Shown here piece after piece: positions 9,111 through 18,892 of a stretch of 41,525 bases of DNA. Under the pieces are notes generated by a model. The model worked only from the letters and a program-made list of their open reading frames with translations, searched no databases and was not told the DNA's origin. The position numbers were made by a program, and so were the translations under genes. Source of the DNA: Bacillota bacterium (GTDB lineage: Bacteria; Bacillota; Clostridia; Peptostreptococcales; Anaerovoracaceae); NCBI GenBank assembly GCA_029101005.1, contig JAQXQE010000001.1, positions 1 through 41,525 of the forward strand, read 5' to 3'. Position 1 is the stretch's first letter. Each line of letters opens with the position of its first letter.

Positions 9111-10790
9111 ATGGCTAGCAGACTATTATCAGGAAGATATGAACTGATCGAGAAGATCGGTGACGGCGGAATGGCCGTAGTATACAAGGCTAAAGATAAG
9201 TTACTTAACAGATATATCGCAGTTAAGATTCTGCGCCCAGAGTTCACAAAGGATGCTACATTCGTAGAGAACTTCAAGCGCGAGTCACAGGCTGCTGCAG
9301 GACTCTCGCATCCTAATATCGTAAGCGTATACGATGTAGGCAGAGAGGGTAATATCAACTATATCGTTATGGAGCTCATCGAGGGTAAGACACTCAACGA
9401 ACTCATCGATGAGGAAGCCCCAATGAACTACAAGAGAGTTATCGACATCACTAAGCAGGTTGCATCAGCTCTCAGAATTGCGCACAAGAACAAGATTATT
9501 CATAGAGACGTTAAACCTCACAACATCATGATTACTGAGGACGGAGTTGTTAAGCTCGCAGACTTCGGTATCGCTAAGGCTGTTAATGATGCAACTCTCT
9601 CAACAGGTAGCAAGATCATCGGCTCCGTTCACTACTTCTCACCTGAGCAGGCAAGAGGTAATTATGTAGACGAGAGATCAGATATCTACTCACTTGGTAT
9701 CGTTATGTATGAGATGCTCACAGGCAAGGTTCCTTTCGAGGGAGATAATCCTGTAACAATTGCTCTCAAGCACATCAACGAGGAGGTTACTCCACCAAGC
9801 GAGCTCGTAGGCGGAATTCCACCTGCACTCGAGAGAGCAGTTCTCAAGGCAACAGATAAGTTCCAGACAAACCGTTACAAGAATGCTGATGAGCTTCTTG
9901 AGGATCTTGACAATATCGAGTTCGTAACAAAGGTTGTCGGTAATTCAATCTTCAATAACGCATCAAAGGAGATTGAGAACAGAAGAAATGCTGTTGAAGA
10001 GGACGACGACGAGCCAAAGTCAAAGAAGAAGAATAAGAACAAGAAGAAGTTAGATCCAGCGACAAAGAAGAAGAGAATCATCATCGCTTGCGTTGCTGCT
10101 GCAATTCTTATTCCTCTTATTGTATTCGGTATCATCAAGTCTGGAATCTTCTCAGGCAAGGCAGAGGTTCCTAATCTCGAGAACCTCACATACGAGGAGG
10201 CTCTTGATAAGTGTGAGGAGGCTGGATTCAACCTTAAGAAGGGTAAGGCTATCTACTCATCAGATGTCAAGGAAGGTCTCGTATGCCAGCAGGACCCAGA
10301 GGCTGGAACAGAAGCTGCAAAGGGCAGCACAATCACTGTTAACCTCAGTAAGGGTTCAAAGGATGGTACAGTTCCAAACCTCGTAGGTATGAGCTACAAC
10401 GACATCGAGAACTACCTGAAGGAGTTCGGATACAAGCTCGGAGTTGTTAAGGAAGTTACTTCAACTGAGGCTGCCGGAATCATCATCGAGCAGGATCCTA
10501 AGGCTGGTTCAAAGCTCGATAAGGGAAGCAAGATCAACATCACAATCAGTGATGGTAAGGGTAAGGAGAAGGGCACAGTACCTTCACTTACAGGTAAGAC
10601 TCTCGCAGAGGCTAAGGCTGCTATCGTAGCTGCTGGCTTCAAGGTTGGAGAGATTAAGTATGAGGAGAGTGAGGCATACGGCAACGGTTATGTAATGTGG
10701 CAGCAGTATGCAGCTAATACTCAGCTCGATAAGGGTACAACTATTGACATCGAGGTCAGCAAGGGCAGTCCTCAGCCAAGCAACGGATAA
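9111..10790 (+). CDS. prkC: PASTA-domain Ser/Thr protein kinase (PrkC/Stk)
   Basis: A 559-aa transmembrane eukaryotic-type kinase that senses peptidoglycan or lipid II fragments through extracellular PASTA repeats. The kinase domain spans about 10-270 with the glycine loop GDGGMAVVY, Lys39, HRD (131-133) and DFG (151-153). A charged Lys/Asp/Glu-rich juxtamembrane segment (about 296-322) precedes one membrane span (323-343). Three PASTA domains follow (about 353-555). It is paired with the upstream PP2C phosphatase, giving a reversible phosphorylation switch for cell wall and growth control. Confidence 0.96.
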   Translation: MASRLLSGRYELIEKIGDGGMAVVYKAKDKLLNRYIAVKILRPEFTKDATFVENFKRESQAAAGLSHPNIVSVYDVGREGNINYIVMELIEGKTLNELIDEEAPMNYKRVIDITKQVASALRIAHKNKIIHRDVKPHNIMITEDGVVKLADFGIAKAVNDATLSTGSKIIGSVHYFSPEQARGNYVDERSDIYSLGIVMYEMLTGKVPFEGDNPVTIALKHINEEVTPPSELVGGIPPALERAVLKATDKFQTNRYKNADELLEDLDNIEFVTKVVGNSIFNNASKEIENRRNAVEEDDDEPKSKKKNKNKKKLDPATKKKRIIIACVAAAILIPLIVFGIIKSGIFSGKAEVPNLENLTYEEALDKCEEAGFNLKKGKAIYSSDVKEGLVCQQDPEAGTEAAKGSTITVNLSKGSKDGTVPNLVGMSYNDIENYLKEFGYKLGVVKEVTSTEAAGIIIEQDPKAGSKLDKGSKINITISDGKGKEKGTVPSLTGKTLAEAKAAIVAAGFKVGEIKYEESEAYGNGYVMWQQYAANTQLDKGTTIDIEVSKGSPQPSNG

Positions 10791-10792
10791 AC

Positions 10793-11644
10793 ATGCAGGG
10801 TAGAATTGTCAAAGGTATTGGAGGATTCTACTATGTCTCTGATGGAGATAGAGTATATATGGGCAAGGCTCGCGGCGTCCTCAAGAGAAACAAGAAACTC
10901 TTATATGTCGGAGATATCGTTGAATACGAGCTCGACGACAATGAGCAGTGTGTTATCACAGGGGTTGTGGAGAGGAAGAATTTCCTCTTCAGACCTCCTG
11001 TTTCTAATCTGGAAATGCTGGTAGTAACTTTTGCGGCAGCTAACCCAGAGGTTAATTTCCCAGTAATTGATAAGCTCATAGCGGCAAGTGAGTTAAGAGA
11101 TATTGATGTGGCAATCTGCATCACAAAGCGTGATCTGCAGTCTGCTGATGTCCTAGAGTCATATGTCAAGACTTATTCTTCGGTATATCCAGTTGCTACC
11201 GTCAATGGTGTTACAGGAGAGGGTGTTGAAGATCTGCTGGAGATTATCAAGGGCAAGAACGTTGCCCTCGCTGGACCGTCTGGAGTTGGCAAGTCCACAC
11301 TTCTGAACTTCATGCTCGGTGGTGATGTTATGGAGACTGGAAGTATCAGTGACAAGACTAAGCGTGGAAGACATACTACGAGACACGTAGAGATATTCAC
11401 GCTTGAAGATGGAACTAATATCTACGATACGCCGGGTTTCACATCTCTCGATATGACGGAGATGGACGCCCACGACGTACAGAAACTTTTCCCTGAATTC
11501 AGAAGGTTGAGGGGAGAGTGCAAATACTCCGACTGCATGCACATCAACGAGCCAGAGTGTGCGGTGAAGGAGCAGCTTGAGGAGGGTATCATCCCTCAGA
11601 CAAGATACAGATCATATCTGGCAATGGTAGAAGAGGTTAAGTAA
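10793..11644 (+). CDS. rsgA: Ribosome small subunit-dependent GTPase RsgA
   Basis: Circularly permuted GTPase that assists late 30S maturation. The 283-aa protein has an N-terminal OB fold, a G4 motif TKRD (111-114) placed before the G1 loop GPSGVGKS (161-168) as expected for the permutation, a G3-like DTPG, and a C-terminal zinc knuckle (Cys243, Cys248, His250, Cys256). No strong ribosome binding site is visible; the ATG lies two bases after the prkC stop, so coupling is likely. Its last base overlaps rpe. Confidence 0.95.
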   Translation: MQGRIVKGIGGFYYVSDGDRVYMGKARGVLKRNKKLLYVGDIVEYELDDNEQCVITGVVERKNFLFRPPVSNLEMLVVTFAAANPEVNFPVIDKLIAASELRDIDVAICITKRDLQSADVLESYVKTYSSVYPVATVNGVTGEGVEDLLEIIKGKNVALAGPSGVGKSTLLNFMLGGDVMETGSISDKTKRGRHTTRHVEIFTLEDGTNIYDTPGFTSLDMTEMDAHDVQKLFPEFRRLRGECKYSDCMHINEPECAVKEQLEEGIIPQTRYRSYLAMVEEVK

Positions 11645-12288
11645 TGGCTAAGATAGCACCATCGATTCTCGCTGCGGATTTCGCAAGACTCGGCGAGGAC
11701 GTTAAGAATATTTGTGATATTGGAGTTGATTACCTGCACATCGATATTATGGACGGTTCTTTCGTACCTAATATCAGCTTCGGTTCTGCAGTAATGAAGA
11801 GCCTGAACGAGTACATCAATGCTCCATATGACGTACATCTTATGATCGACAATCCTGATAACCTGCTCGAGGACTTCGTGACAGAGAACACTGAGTTCAT
11901 CACAGTTCATCAGGAGGCATGCAGACATCTCAACAGAACTGTTCAGCACATCCACTCACTCGGAGTTAAGGCTGGTGTTTCTATCAATCCGGCAACACCT
12001 GTTTCGGCGCTTGAGAACATCCTGGAGTATGTTGATCTCGTTCTCGTAATGTCTGTTAACCCAGGTTTCGGTGGACAGAAGTTTATCCCATCAGCGCTTG
12101 AGAAGATTGCGCAGCTGAAGGAGATCAGAGAGAAGAAGGGATATAACTATCTCATCGAGGTAGATGGTGGTGCTGGCGTAGGCAATGCTGAGGCTATTAG
12201 AGAGGCTGGCTGCGATATTATCGTATCTGGTACAGCAGTATTCAAGGCCGAAGATAGAGTAGAGGCGATTGCTAAAATTAAAGGTTAA
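11644..12288 (+). CDS. rpe: Ribulose-phosphate 3-epimerase
   Basis: Interconverts ribulose-5-phosphate and xylulose-5-phosphate in the pentose phosphate pathway. The 214-aa TIM-barrel protein shows the family motifs APSILAADFARL near the start, HIDIMDGSFVPNI (His32 and Asp34 are metal ligands), MSVNPGFGGQKFIP and EVDGGAG. The start codon overlaps the rsgA stop (TAATG). The rsgA-rpe order is conserved in Bacillota. Confidence 0.96.
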   Translation: MAKIAPSILAADFARLGEDVKNICDIGVDYLHIDIMDGSFVPNISFGSAVMKSLNEYINAPYDVHLMIDNPDNLLEDFVTENTEFITVHQEACRHLNRTVQHIHSLGVKAGVSINPATPVSALENILEYVDLVLVMSVNPGFGGQKFIPSALEKIAQLKEIREKKGYNYLIEVDGGAGVGNAEAIREAGCDIIVSGTAVFKAEDRVEAIAKIKG

Positions 12289-12308
12289 TATATAGGAGAA
12301 TAGGTATA

Positions 12309-13187
12309 ATGAAGATTGCAGTAGCTTATAATGACGGACTTATCAATGAGCATTTTGGACACTGTGAGCAGTTCAAGATGTATGAGATTAACGAGACATC
12401 AGAGATCGTATCTGAGGAGATCGTAGCAGCAAATGCTAGCGGTCACGATGGAATCACAGCATTTCTCAAGGAGCAGGGTGTTGAGGTTGTTATCTGTGGC
12501 GGAATGGGAGCTGGCGCAGAGAAGGCTCTTCTCGAGGCAGGAATCATTCCTTTTGCTGGAGCATCAGGTGAGGTAGACAAGGTTGTTGATTCATTCCTCA
12601 ACGATTCACTCGTTAACAGCGGTGTAAACTGCGACCACCACAGCCACGAGGATGGTGAGGGTTGCGGTTGCGGTGATGACTGCGGATGCAGCGGTGGTTG
12701 TGGCGGCTGCGGTGGTGGATGTGGAGGTGGACTCCAGTATGAGCCACCATTTGACGGTCCTAACGTTGGAATGGCTTGCAGAGTTCACTACAGAGGAACT
12801 CTCGATGACGGAACACAGTTCGATGCATCATATGATAGAGGCGAGCCACTCGAGTTCCTTTGCGGAGCTGGTATGATGATCGTTGGATTCGATAAGGCAG
12901 TTGCTAATATGGCTGTAGGCGAGAAGGTTAATGTTCACCTCGAGTGCGAGGAGGCATACGGTGAGCCAGTTCCAGAGGCTATTGTTACATTCGATGTAAC
13001 AGGAATGCCTGGAGCAGATGAGCTTGAGATCGGTTCACAGGTTGCACTTCAGAACATGTTCGGACAGCCAGTACCAGCTAAGGTAGTTAAGATCGATGGA
13101 AGCAATGTTACATTCGATGCTAACCATGAGCTTGCTGGTAAGGCACTCAACTTCGAGATTGAGCTTCTCGAGGTTAAGGAAGTGTAA
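12309..13187 (+). CDS. NifX/NifB-like domain fused through a Cys-rich linker to an FKBP-type prolyl isomerase
   Basis: This 292-aa protein has three parts. Residues 1-105 match the dinitrogenase Fe-Mo cofactor (NifX/NafY-like) fold, with the typical NEHFGHCEQF and VICGGMGAGA segments. Residues 108-140 are a Gly-rich linker with eight cysteines (108, 119, 121, 125, 127, 131, 134, 138) and a His cluster (110, 111, 113), which looks like a metal-binding region. Residues 150-292 resemble an SlyD-like FKBP with an inserted flap (VHYRGTLDDGTQFDASYD...). A metallochaperone or metal-cluster role is inferred. AGGAG lies ten bases before the ATG. It is the last gene before a strong terminator. Confidence 0.85.
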   Translation: MKIAVAYNDGLINEHFGHCEQFKMYEINETSEIVSEEIVAANASGHDGITAFLKEQGVEVVICGGMGAGAEKALLEAGIIPFAGASGEVDKVVDSFLNDSLVNSGVNCDHHSHEDGEGCGCGDDCGCSGGCGGCGGGCGGGLQYEPPFDGPNVGMACRVHYRGTLDDGTQFDASYDRGEPLEFLCGAGMMIVGFDKAVANMAVGEKVNVHLECEEAYGEPVPEAIVTFDVTGMPGADELEIGSQVALQNMFGQPVPAKVVKIDGSNVTFDANHELAGKALNFEIELLEVKEV

Positions 13188-13203
13188 GATAATATACATA
13201 TAT

Positions 13204-13234
13204 GAACTCTCCATCTGGAGAGTTCTTTTTTTTT
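13204..13234 (+). terminator. Intrinsic terminator ending the priA-to-FKBP gene run
   Basis: A perfect 9-bp stem (GAACTCTCC 13204-13212 with GGAGAGTTC 13217-13225), a 4-base loop and nine T residues (13226-13234). It starts 16 bases after the stop codon of the NifX-FKBP fusion gene. Confidence 0.93.
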
Positions 13235-13331
13235 GCGAGATTATCCCTTAATCCGACGATAAACGCCCGAAAATATGTGTACTGCTGGGGAATGTGAAAA
13301 CCGTTATGCTTATCTCATCAGGAGGCGAGCA

Positions 13332-15674
13332 GTGATTAGAAGACGTTTATTTGCATATACAAGTATGTATCTATTTGGCATTGTCGCAGCTTATATATGC
13401 TACGAGCGTGCTGCACTCCTGATCGGAACCCTCTTCATATTCGTGATATGTATGATTATCGCTAGAGCGGACATACCTGAGTTTGCTGTACTCAATCAAC
13501 ACGCCATTTTGATAATCTGCGTACTTGCAGGATTCATTCAATTCACCCTTTCATTCATAGACATTAACAGCAAACTCGAAGAGCAGGGCAGTGCGAATGT
13601 CGAGGGCATTATTCTTCAAATCAAAGAGAAGGACTACGGCCATCAGCTAATTCTCAGACCCAACGATAAGAATCTCGGCAGGCGCATTCTGCTCAACTGC
13701 TACAGCGACTCATACGAAGCTGGTGATTCTTTTCTGCCCGAGGAGAATATATATTCTGTCTGCGGTTCATACTGCAGAGCCTCGGGCAAGCTCAGAATCC
13801 CTCAAGATCAGGACAACCCAGCTTGCTTCGATTACAAACTATATCTCAACTCACAGCGAATCAAATATGTAATGACAGTCTATGATCTTAAGATTGAGGA
13901 GAATACAAGCGTAGATGCGAAACTTCACTCATCTATTATGAACGTACGTTGGCAGTTTGAGAATACATTCTCCGATGAACCTGAGATCAGAGCACTAATA
14001 AAGGGCGTAATCTTCGGTGATAAGGGAGAGATTGATGAAGAAACAAGGAACGAGTTCAATGAGAATGGAACAGGACATGTGCTAGCAGTTAGTGGCCTGC
14101 ATATCGGCTTTTTATTCACGCTTCTCAAATTCCTAACGAAGAAGAGAAATACGAGGGGGATGAGCATGCTCATCTTAGCTATCATAGTTCTATATGGTGA
14201 GATGACTATGTGGAGTCCATCTACTATTAGAGCGGTGATGGTACTAGGAATCAACACAATGGCTGTATGGCTGAGGCGACGAGCGGATATGCTTACATCA
14301 GTAAGCTTTGCAGCGCTGATACTGCTTGCTATCAATCCATATCAGCTATTCAATACAGGATTTCAGATGTCATTTCTAGCAATGCTTGGAATAGCCTTCT
14401 TTGGCAAACCCCTAAGTATTCTGATAGGAGATGAGCTGGCCATAATACTAGCAGTTCAGCTGGCAATAGCCCCTTATACAGCACTAATATTCCATAGATT
14501 CAATCCTTTATCTGTGTTTATTAATATACCAATAGTCGCATTGGCGTCAGTAATCGTGCCGGTATGCATATGTGAGATTGGACTCATAATAGTTATTGGT
14601 TATATTCCGCTACTGCTCAAAGATCTAAGTTGCGGCTTGATGGAGCTGCTAATCTCACTGAATCGATGGCTTAATTTCGGTAGTAACTGGTCATTCTATA
14701 TGACTGGAATCAATATCGGTATCCTGATTGGCGCCTATGTTATATTGTTTCTGCTTAGTTCTGAATGGTTTAGGGTGCAGGTCATAAGGCAGAATTACTC
14801 ATTGATTAGAAAAGACCTGGGTCTGGCTTCTTTGCCTATTATTGTTCTTGTTCTCGCGTCATATAATACTTACGCTGATGACGAGCTCGTATTCGTATCA
14901 GTAGGCCAAGGTGACTGCCTGCACATCCGAGTTGGTTCAGAAGACTACCTCATAGATGGAGGTGGGTATCGCGAGCGAAATATCGGGGAGAATACTCTTC
15001 TGCCTTACTTGTTGAGTAATGGAGCTGATCGTGTGGATACAGCTTTTGTTACTCATCTTCACGATGATCATTATAAGGGAATTGAGGAACTAGCATCTGT
15101 GTATGATGTTAACTCACTTGCCTTGTCCCCGGCATATAGGCATGTCCTAGCTACTACGGTTGATGAGGTCAATTTCGTACAGAAAGGAGTTCGCTATGAA
15201 CTAGATTCAGACTGCGCAGTTGTTCCAATCTGGCCAGTTAAGAGTCCATCTGGGACTGTGACTTCGGATACTGCTAACGAGTTCAACACAGTGTATATCG
15301 TCTACTATAGGGGAACAAAGACAATGGTCACTGGTGACCTCCTTGAGGAGGATGAACTCGATATGTTACAATACTACAGCGGTACGGATGTACTGAGATG
15401 TGATGTGTTTAAGGTTGGACATCACGGAAGTAAGAGCAGCAGTTCAGAGGCTCTACTGGATGCGGTTCAGCCCGAGATAGCAGTCATCTCTGTGGGCAAG
15501 GACAATATGTACGGACATCCGCACGAACAGACAATTAAGAGACTTGAGGAGCGAGGCATCCGTATATATCGTACGGATATCAATGGTGCTGTCGGACTCG
15601 ATATCAATCGAAGAGGTCGCATACGAGTGGATCTCATGAGGCCGACTCCTCTGGATGATACAAAGGATAGATAA
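13332..15674 (+). CDS. comEC: DNA internalisation/competence protein ComEC
   Basis: Polytopic membrane channel that imports single-stranded DNA during transformation. From the chosen start it is 780 aa: N-terminal membrane segments, a soluble OB-like region, the competence domain containing VSGLHIG (253-259) followed by many hydrophobic spans, and a C-terminal metallo-beta-lactamase domain (THLHDDHYKG near 574, VGHHGSKSS further on). The frame is open from an ATG at 13275 that has no ribosome binding site; the GTG at 13332 has AGGAGG six bases upstream (13320-13325) and starts just before the first membrane segment. Its stop overlaps holA. Confidence 0.93.
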   Translation: MIRRRLFAYTSMYLFGIVAAYICYERAALLIGTLFIFVICMIIARADIPEFAVLNQHAILIICVLAGFIQFTLSFIDINSKLEEQGSANVEGIILQIKEKDYGHQLILRPNDKNLGRRILLNCYSDSYEAGDSFLPEENIYSVCGSYCRASGKLRIPQDQDNPACFDYKLYLNSQRIKYVMTVYDLKIEENTSVDAKLHSSIMNVRWQFENTFSDEPEIRALIKGVIFGDKGEIDEETRNEFNENGTGHVLAVSGLHIGFLFTLLKFLTKKRNTRGMSMLILAIIVLYGEMTMWSPSTIRAVMVLGINTMAVWLRRRADMLTSVSFAALILLAINPYQLFNTGFQMSFLAMLGIAFFGKPLSILIGDELAIILAVQLAIAPYTALIFHRFNPLSVFINIPIVALASVIVPVCICEIGLIIVIGYIPLLLKDLSCGLMELLISLNRWLNFGSNWSFYMTGINIGILIGAYVILFLLSSEWFRVQVIRQNYSLIRKDLGLASLPIIVLVLASYNTYADDELVFVSVGQGDCLHIRVGSEDYLIDGGGYRERNIGENTLLPYLLSNGADRVDTAFVTHLHDDHYKGIEELASVYDVNSLALSPAYRHVLATTVDEVNFVQKGVRYELDSDCAVVPIWPVKSPSGTVTSDTANEFNTVYIVYYRGTKTMVTGDLLEEDELDMLQYYSGTDVLRCDVFKVGHHGSKSSSSEALLDAVQPEIAVISVGKDNMYGHPHEQTIKRLEERGIRIYRTDINGAVGLDINRRGRIRVDLMRPTPLDDTKDR

Positions 15675-16693
15675 TGGGATATAAAGATTTCTATGATAAT
15701 TTCAATAAGGGCAAGCTCGGTTCATGCCTCTTCTTCTTTGGAGAGGAGAGCTATCTTGTAGACTGGGCTATTGACCTGATTCTGGATAAGAATGTCGATG
15801 AGGGTATGAGAAGTCTCGACTATCAGATTCTCGAGGGAGAGATCTGCAGTGCTTCAGACATCACCAGTGCTGCAAGAGCTTATTCGATGTTCTCAGAGCG
15901 TCGAGTAGTCGTTGTAAGAGATTATAAGCCTGCATTCAAGAAGCTCACAAATGCAGCTGACGAGGCGGCACTTCTTGAACTTGCTGCAAGCAGCAACGAT
16001 TCCTCGATTCTAATCTTTGTCGCACCAGTCGGACCAAAGGAACTCAACGCATACGGCAAGAAGCTTCAGAAGGCCTGCGACTCATATGAATTCGCAAGAA
16101 TAGATAGAGCACAGCTCAAGGGATTCATCAGCAAGAAGGTGAGAGAGGCCGGCAATCTGCTCGGACAGAGGGAGATGGACTATCTCATGGATCTATCTGG
16201 ATACTTCAATAGAGATAGCGCGTACTATCTCAAGGATATCATGGCCGATCTCGATCGTATCAACAACGCCTGTGCGGATGGTAGAATCACTATGGCGCTT
16301 ATTGAAGAGCTTATGATAGGCGAGGATGACAGATATGTCTTTAATCTAGTCGATGCCATCACAAATGGCGACAAGAAGCGAGCAATGGAACTCTCATCAA
16401 CAATTCTCGCCGAGAGTGATGACTATATGTCACTCATCGGACTCCTGACCAAGCAGTTCGAGATTATGTATGATGCTCTCGAACTATCTCAGGAAGGAGC
16501 ATCAATTCCGCAGATGGCGAAGGCGACTGGAATTAATGAATTCAGGTTCAAGAAGGCATACCAGTCAGCAAGACACTTCAGCAAGGACAGACTGAAGGAT
16601 CTGCTGATTAAGCTGTACAATATAGACCGGGACATCAAGAACGGCAATATGGAAGGCGGACTTGCATTCCAGCTGTTCATACTAGGAGTGTAG
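15674..16693 (+). CDS. holA: DNA polymerase III subunit delta
   Basis: Clamp-loader delta subunit that opens the sliding clamp. The 339-aa protein shows the family N-terminus (FLFGEES-like LFFFGEESYLVDWAID), a RVVVVRDYKP segment and the long helical C-terminus (LLIKLYNIDRDIKNG...LFIL). It overlaps comEC by one base (TAATG); comEC-holA adjacency is frequent in Bacillota. A bidirectional terminator follows. Confidence 0.93.
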   Translation: MGYKDFYDNFNKGKLGSCLFFFGEESYLVDWAIDLILDKNVDEGMRSLDYQILEGEICSASDITSAARAYSMFSERRVVVVRDYKPAFKKLTNAADEAALLELAASSNDSSILIFVAPVGPKELNAYGKKLQKACDSYEFARIDRAQLKGFISKKVREAGNLLGQREMDYLMDLSGYFNRDSAYYLKDIMADLDRINNACADGRITMALIEELMIGEDDRYVFNLVDAITNGDKKRAMELSSTILAESDDYMSLIGLLTKQFEIMYDALELSQEGASIPQMAKATGINEFRFKKAYQSARHFSKDRLKDLLIKLYNIDRDIKNGNMEGGLAFQLFILGV

Positions 16694-16707
16694 AATAGTA
16701 TATAAAG

Positions 16708-16743
16708 AAAAGGCCTCAGCTAGATAACTAGTTGAGGCCTTTT
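16708..16743. terminator. Bidirectional terminator between holA and recN
   Basis: An 11-bp perfect outer stem (16708-16718 with 16733-16743, AAAAGGCCTCA / TGAGGCCTTTT) closes on an inner CTAG-ATAA-CTAG helix. A and T runs at its two ends suit termination of both convergent genes. Confidence 0.92.
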
Positions 16744-16755
16744 GGCATATTCGTA

Positions 16756-18375
16756 CTATTCCTTGCTTGCGGCAATGAGTTCTCTTGCGGCTTCTCTTGC
16801 GTTATCGCTTGCTGAGCCGCTGAAGAGTGTTGCAACCATCTTCTCCTTGCCTTCATCATCGAGGTGCTCGATGACTGTGTGGGAACGATTGTCCACAATC
16901 TGCTTGGTAATCAGGTAGTTGTCCTGACCGAATGCAGCAATCTGTGGAAGGTGAGTGATGCAGATAGTCTGGCGGAAGCCCGCGATAGCGCGGAGCTTGC
17001 GGCCGACTGTGAGTGCGGTTCTTCCACTGATACCTGTGTCAATCTCATCGAAGATCATCGACTCAACCTTATCGCTCTGTTCGATGATGTGCTTGAAGGC
17101 GAGCATGATTCTTGAGATCTCTCCACCCGATGCAATCTTCGCAAGAGGCATTGGAGGCTGACCAGGGTTAGTCGAGATGAGGAACTCGAGTTTATCGAGA
17201 CCAAGTGGTCCAATCTCATCGAGCTTCTCAATGCTTATCTTGAAGTCAGAATTAGCGAAGTCAAGATCGAGTAGTTCCTTGCACATAGCAGCTTCAAGCT
17301 TCTCAGCAATAGCATGTCTTAACTCGCTGAGGTGCTCAGCGTGTCTATTCATTCTGCCATATGCTTCAGTGAGCTCCTGCAGAAGCTTCTTCTTCTCGAA
17401 GTCGAAGTTCTGAATAAGGCTGAGTTTCTCTTCAAGTTCTGCTCCGTAGGCGATGATTCCATCGAGATCTCTGCCATACTTGCGCTTAGCATCTTCGATG
17501 TCCGAGAGTCTCTCCTGAGCATTATCGAGATCTTCCTCATCGAAAGAAAGGGAAGAGGAGATATCGCGCAGTCTGTCGGAAGCATCCTCAAGCTGATAAT
17601 AGATATCCTGAATCTGGCCAGAGAGGGCAGTCAGGGCTTCGCTGTATGCGGATACTGACTGAAGTTCGCCGGCACAACGATTGAGTACTGTGAGAACTGA
17701 AGGCTCAGCTTCATGAATCATCGCATATGATGAGTTGACAGCTGTGTAGATGCGTTCGCTGTTCTTCATTAGGTCGAGCATATCCTGAAGTTCTTCATCC
17801 TCGTGAGGCTGAAGATTGAGGGCATTGATGTAATTGAGCTCGTACTCATAGTAGCTCTTGTCATCTCTAGCTGACTTCTCCTGAGCGAGGAGGTCATGAT
17901 AGGCCTTCTTGGCCTTGCGGTGCTCCTCATAGAGCTGTTGCATAGTCTCGAGTTCTGAAGCTATGGCATCGTGCTGATAACTGTCGTTGATCAGAATGTG
18001 ATTCTCAGGATTGAGTATGAGCTGATTGTCATACTGTCCGTGAATATCTACCCAGTCAGCACAGAACGACTTGAGCTGGGCGAGTGTTACCATCTCGCCA
18101 TTGAGCTTAGCAACGCTCTTGCCAGAAGCGAGAAGTTCTCTTACGATGATTACGTCTTCACCGTCCTTGTCTCCGGCAATCTGGATGACAGCCTTATCGC
18201 AGTCAGTTCTGACCATAGAAATATCAGCCCTTCCACCGAGGGCTGTACTTATTGCCTGAACGAGCACTGACTTACCTGCACCTGTCTCACCAGTGATAAT
18301 GTTAAGTGAGTTGCCAAGGTCGAAGGATAGGTGCTCAATAGTTGCAAAGTTGTCTATAATGATGCGATTAAGCAT
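16756..18375 (-). CDS. recN: DNA repair protein RecN
   Basis: SMC-like ATPase used in double-strand break repair. The 539-aa protein has Walker A GETGAGKS (29-36), long coiled-coil arms in the middle, the ABC signature SGGE (416-419) and the Walker B segment MIFDEIDTGISG that follows it. It is slightly short for the family (about 550-570). It begins three bases after the argR stop codon, and argR-recN is a conserved Bacillota pair. Confidence 0.95.
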   Translation of the reverse strand: MLNRIIIDNFATIEHLSFDLGNSLNIITGETGAGKSVLVQAISTALGGRADISMVRTDCDKAVIQIAGDKDGEDVIIVRELLASGKSVAKLNGEMVTLAQLKSFCADWVDIHGQYDNQLILNPENHILINDSYQHDAIASELETMQQLYEEHRKAKKAYHDLLAQEKSARDDKSYYEYELNYINALNLQPHEDEELQDMLDLMKNSERIYTAVNSSYAMIHEAEPSVLTVLNRCAGELQSVSAYSEALTALSGQIQDIYYQLEDASDRLRDISSSLSFDEEDLDNAQERLSDIEDAKRKYGRDLDGIIAYGAELEEKLSLIQNFDFEKKKLLQELTEAYGRMNRHAEHLSELRHAIAEKLEAAMCKELLDLDFANSDFKISIEKLDEIGPLGLDKLEFLISTNPGQPPMPLAKIASGGEISRIMLAFKHIIEQSDKVESMIFDEIDTGISGRTALTVGRKLRAIAGFRQTICITHLPQIAAFGQDNYLITKQIVDNRSHTVIEHLDDEGKEKMVATLFSGSASDNAREAARELIAASKE

Positions 18376-18378
18376 ATA

Positions 18379-18840
18379 TTAGTCTTCCTTCTTGTTGATC
18401 ATCTTATCGAATTCGTCAGTAATCTGCTTAACGTTGTCCTCATGGTCAACTACGATGAGCATAGTGTTGTCACCGCTGATTGTTCCAACGATATGTGGAA
18501 GCTCGAGGCAGTCGATTGCCTCAGCTGAAGCGTTACCACAGCCTGGAAGTGTCTTAACAACGATAAGGTTCTGTGCTGCAGCCCATGAGAGAGTGCACTC
18601 ACGGAAAATCTTTATAAATCGATCCGAGATAGGGCGCTCCTGATAATTGCCAGCAACATATTTGTACTTGCCAGTCTTAGAAAGACCTTTGACAAGCTGA
18701 AGTTCCTTGATATCTCTTGAGATTGTCGCCTGAGTTACATTGTAGCCAGCCTCCTGAAGAAGCTCCTGAAGTCTGTCCTGAGTTTCAACCTCATTTGCAG
18801 CAATAATCTCCAAAATCTTGTTCTGTCTTGAGTAACGCAT
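18379..18840 (-). CDS. argR: Arginine repressor ArgR/AhrC
   Basis: Arginine-responsive hexameric repressor of arginine biosynthesis and activator of catabolism. The 153-aa length is standard. The N-terminal winged helix (RQNKILEIIAANEVETQDRLQELL, with NVTQATISRDIKEL as the recognition region) and the C-terminal arginine-binding oligomerisation domain (LPGCGNASAEAIDCL, GTISGDNTML) are clear. GGAGG lies upstream of the ATG. It is transcribed divergently from ruvC and cotranscribed with recN. Confidence 0.95.
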   Translation of the reverse strand: MRYSRQNKILEIIAANEVETQDRLQELLQEAGYNVTQATISRDIKELQLVKGLSKTGKYKYVAGNYQERPISDRFIKIFRECTLSWAAAQNLIVVKTLPGCGNASAEAIDCLELPHIVGTISGDNTMLIVVDHEDNVKQITDEFDKMINKKED

Positions 18841-18892
18841 CTATTCCTCCGTGTTTATAGCATATATTCATATGATAGCATAAATATACATC

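Noticed and set aside
9875-10231. 118-aa minus-strand open frame inside the PASTA kinase gene
   Set aside because: Low-complexity Ser/Phe-rich product caused by the Lys/Asp/Glu-rich codons of the kinase linker; antisense shadow.
12606-12876. Short Ala/Val- or Thr-rich open frames on both strands
   Set aside because: Shadows of the Gly/Cys-rich codon run in the NifX-FKBP fusion gene.
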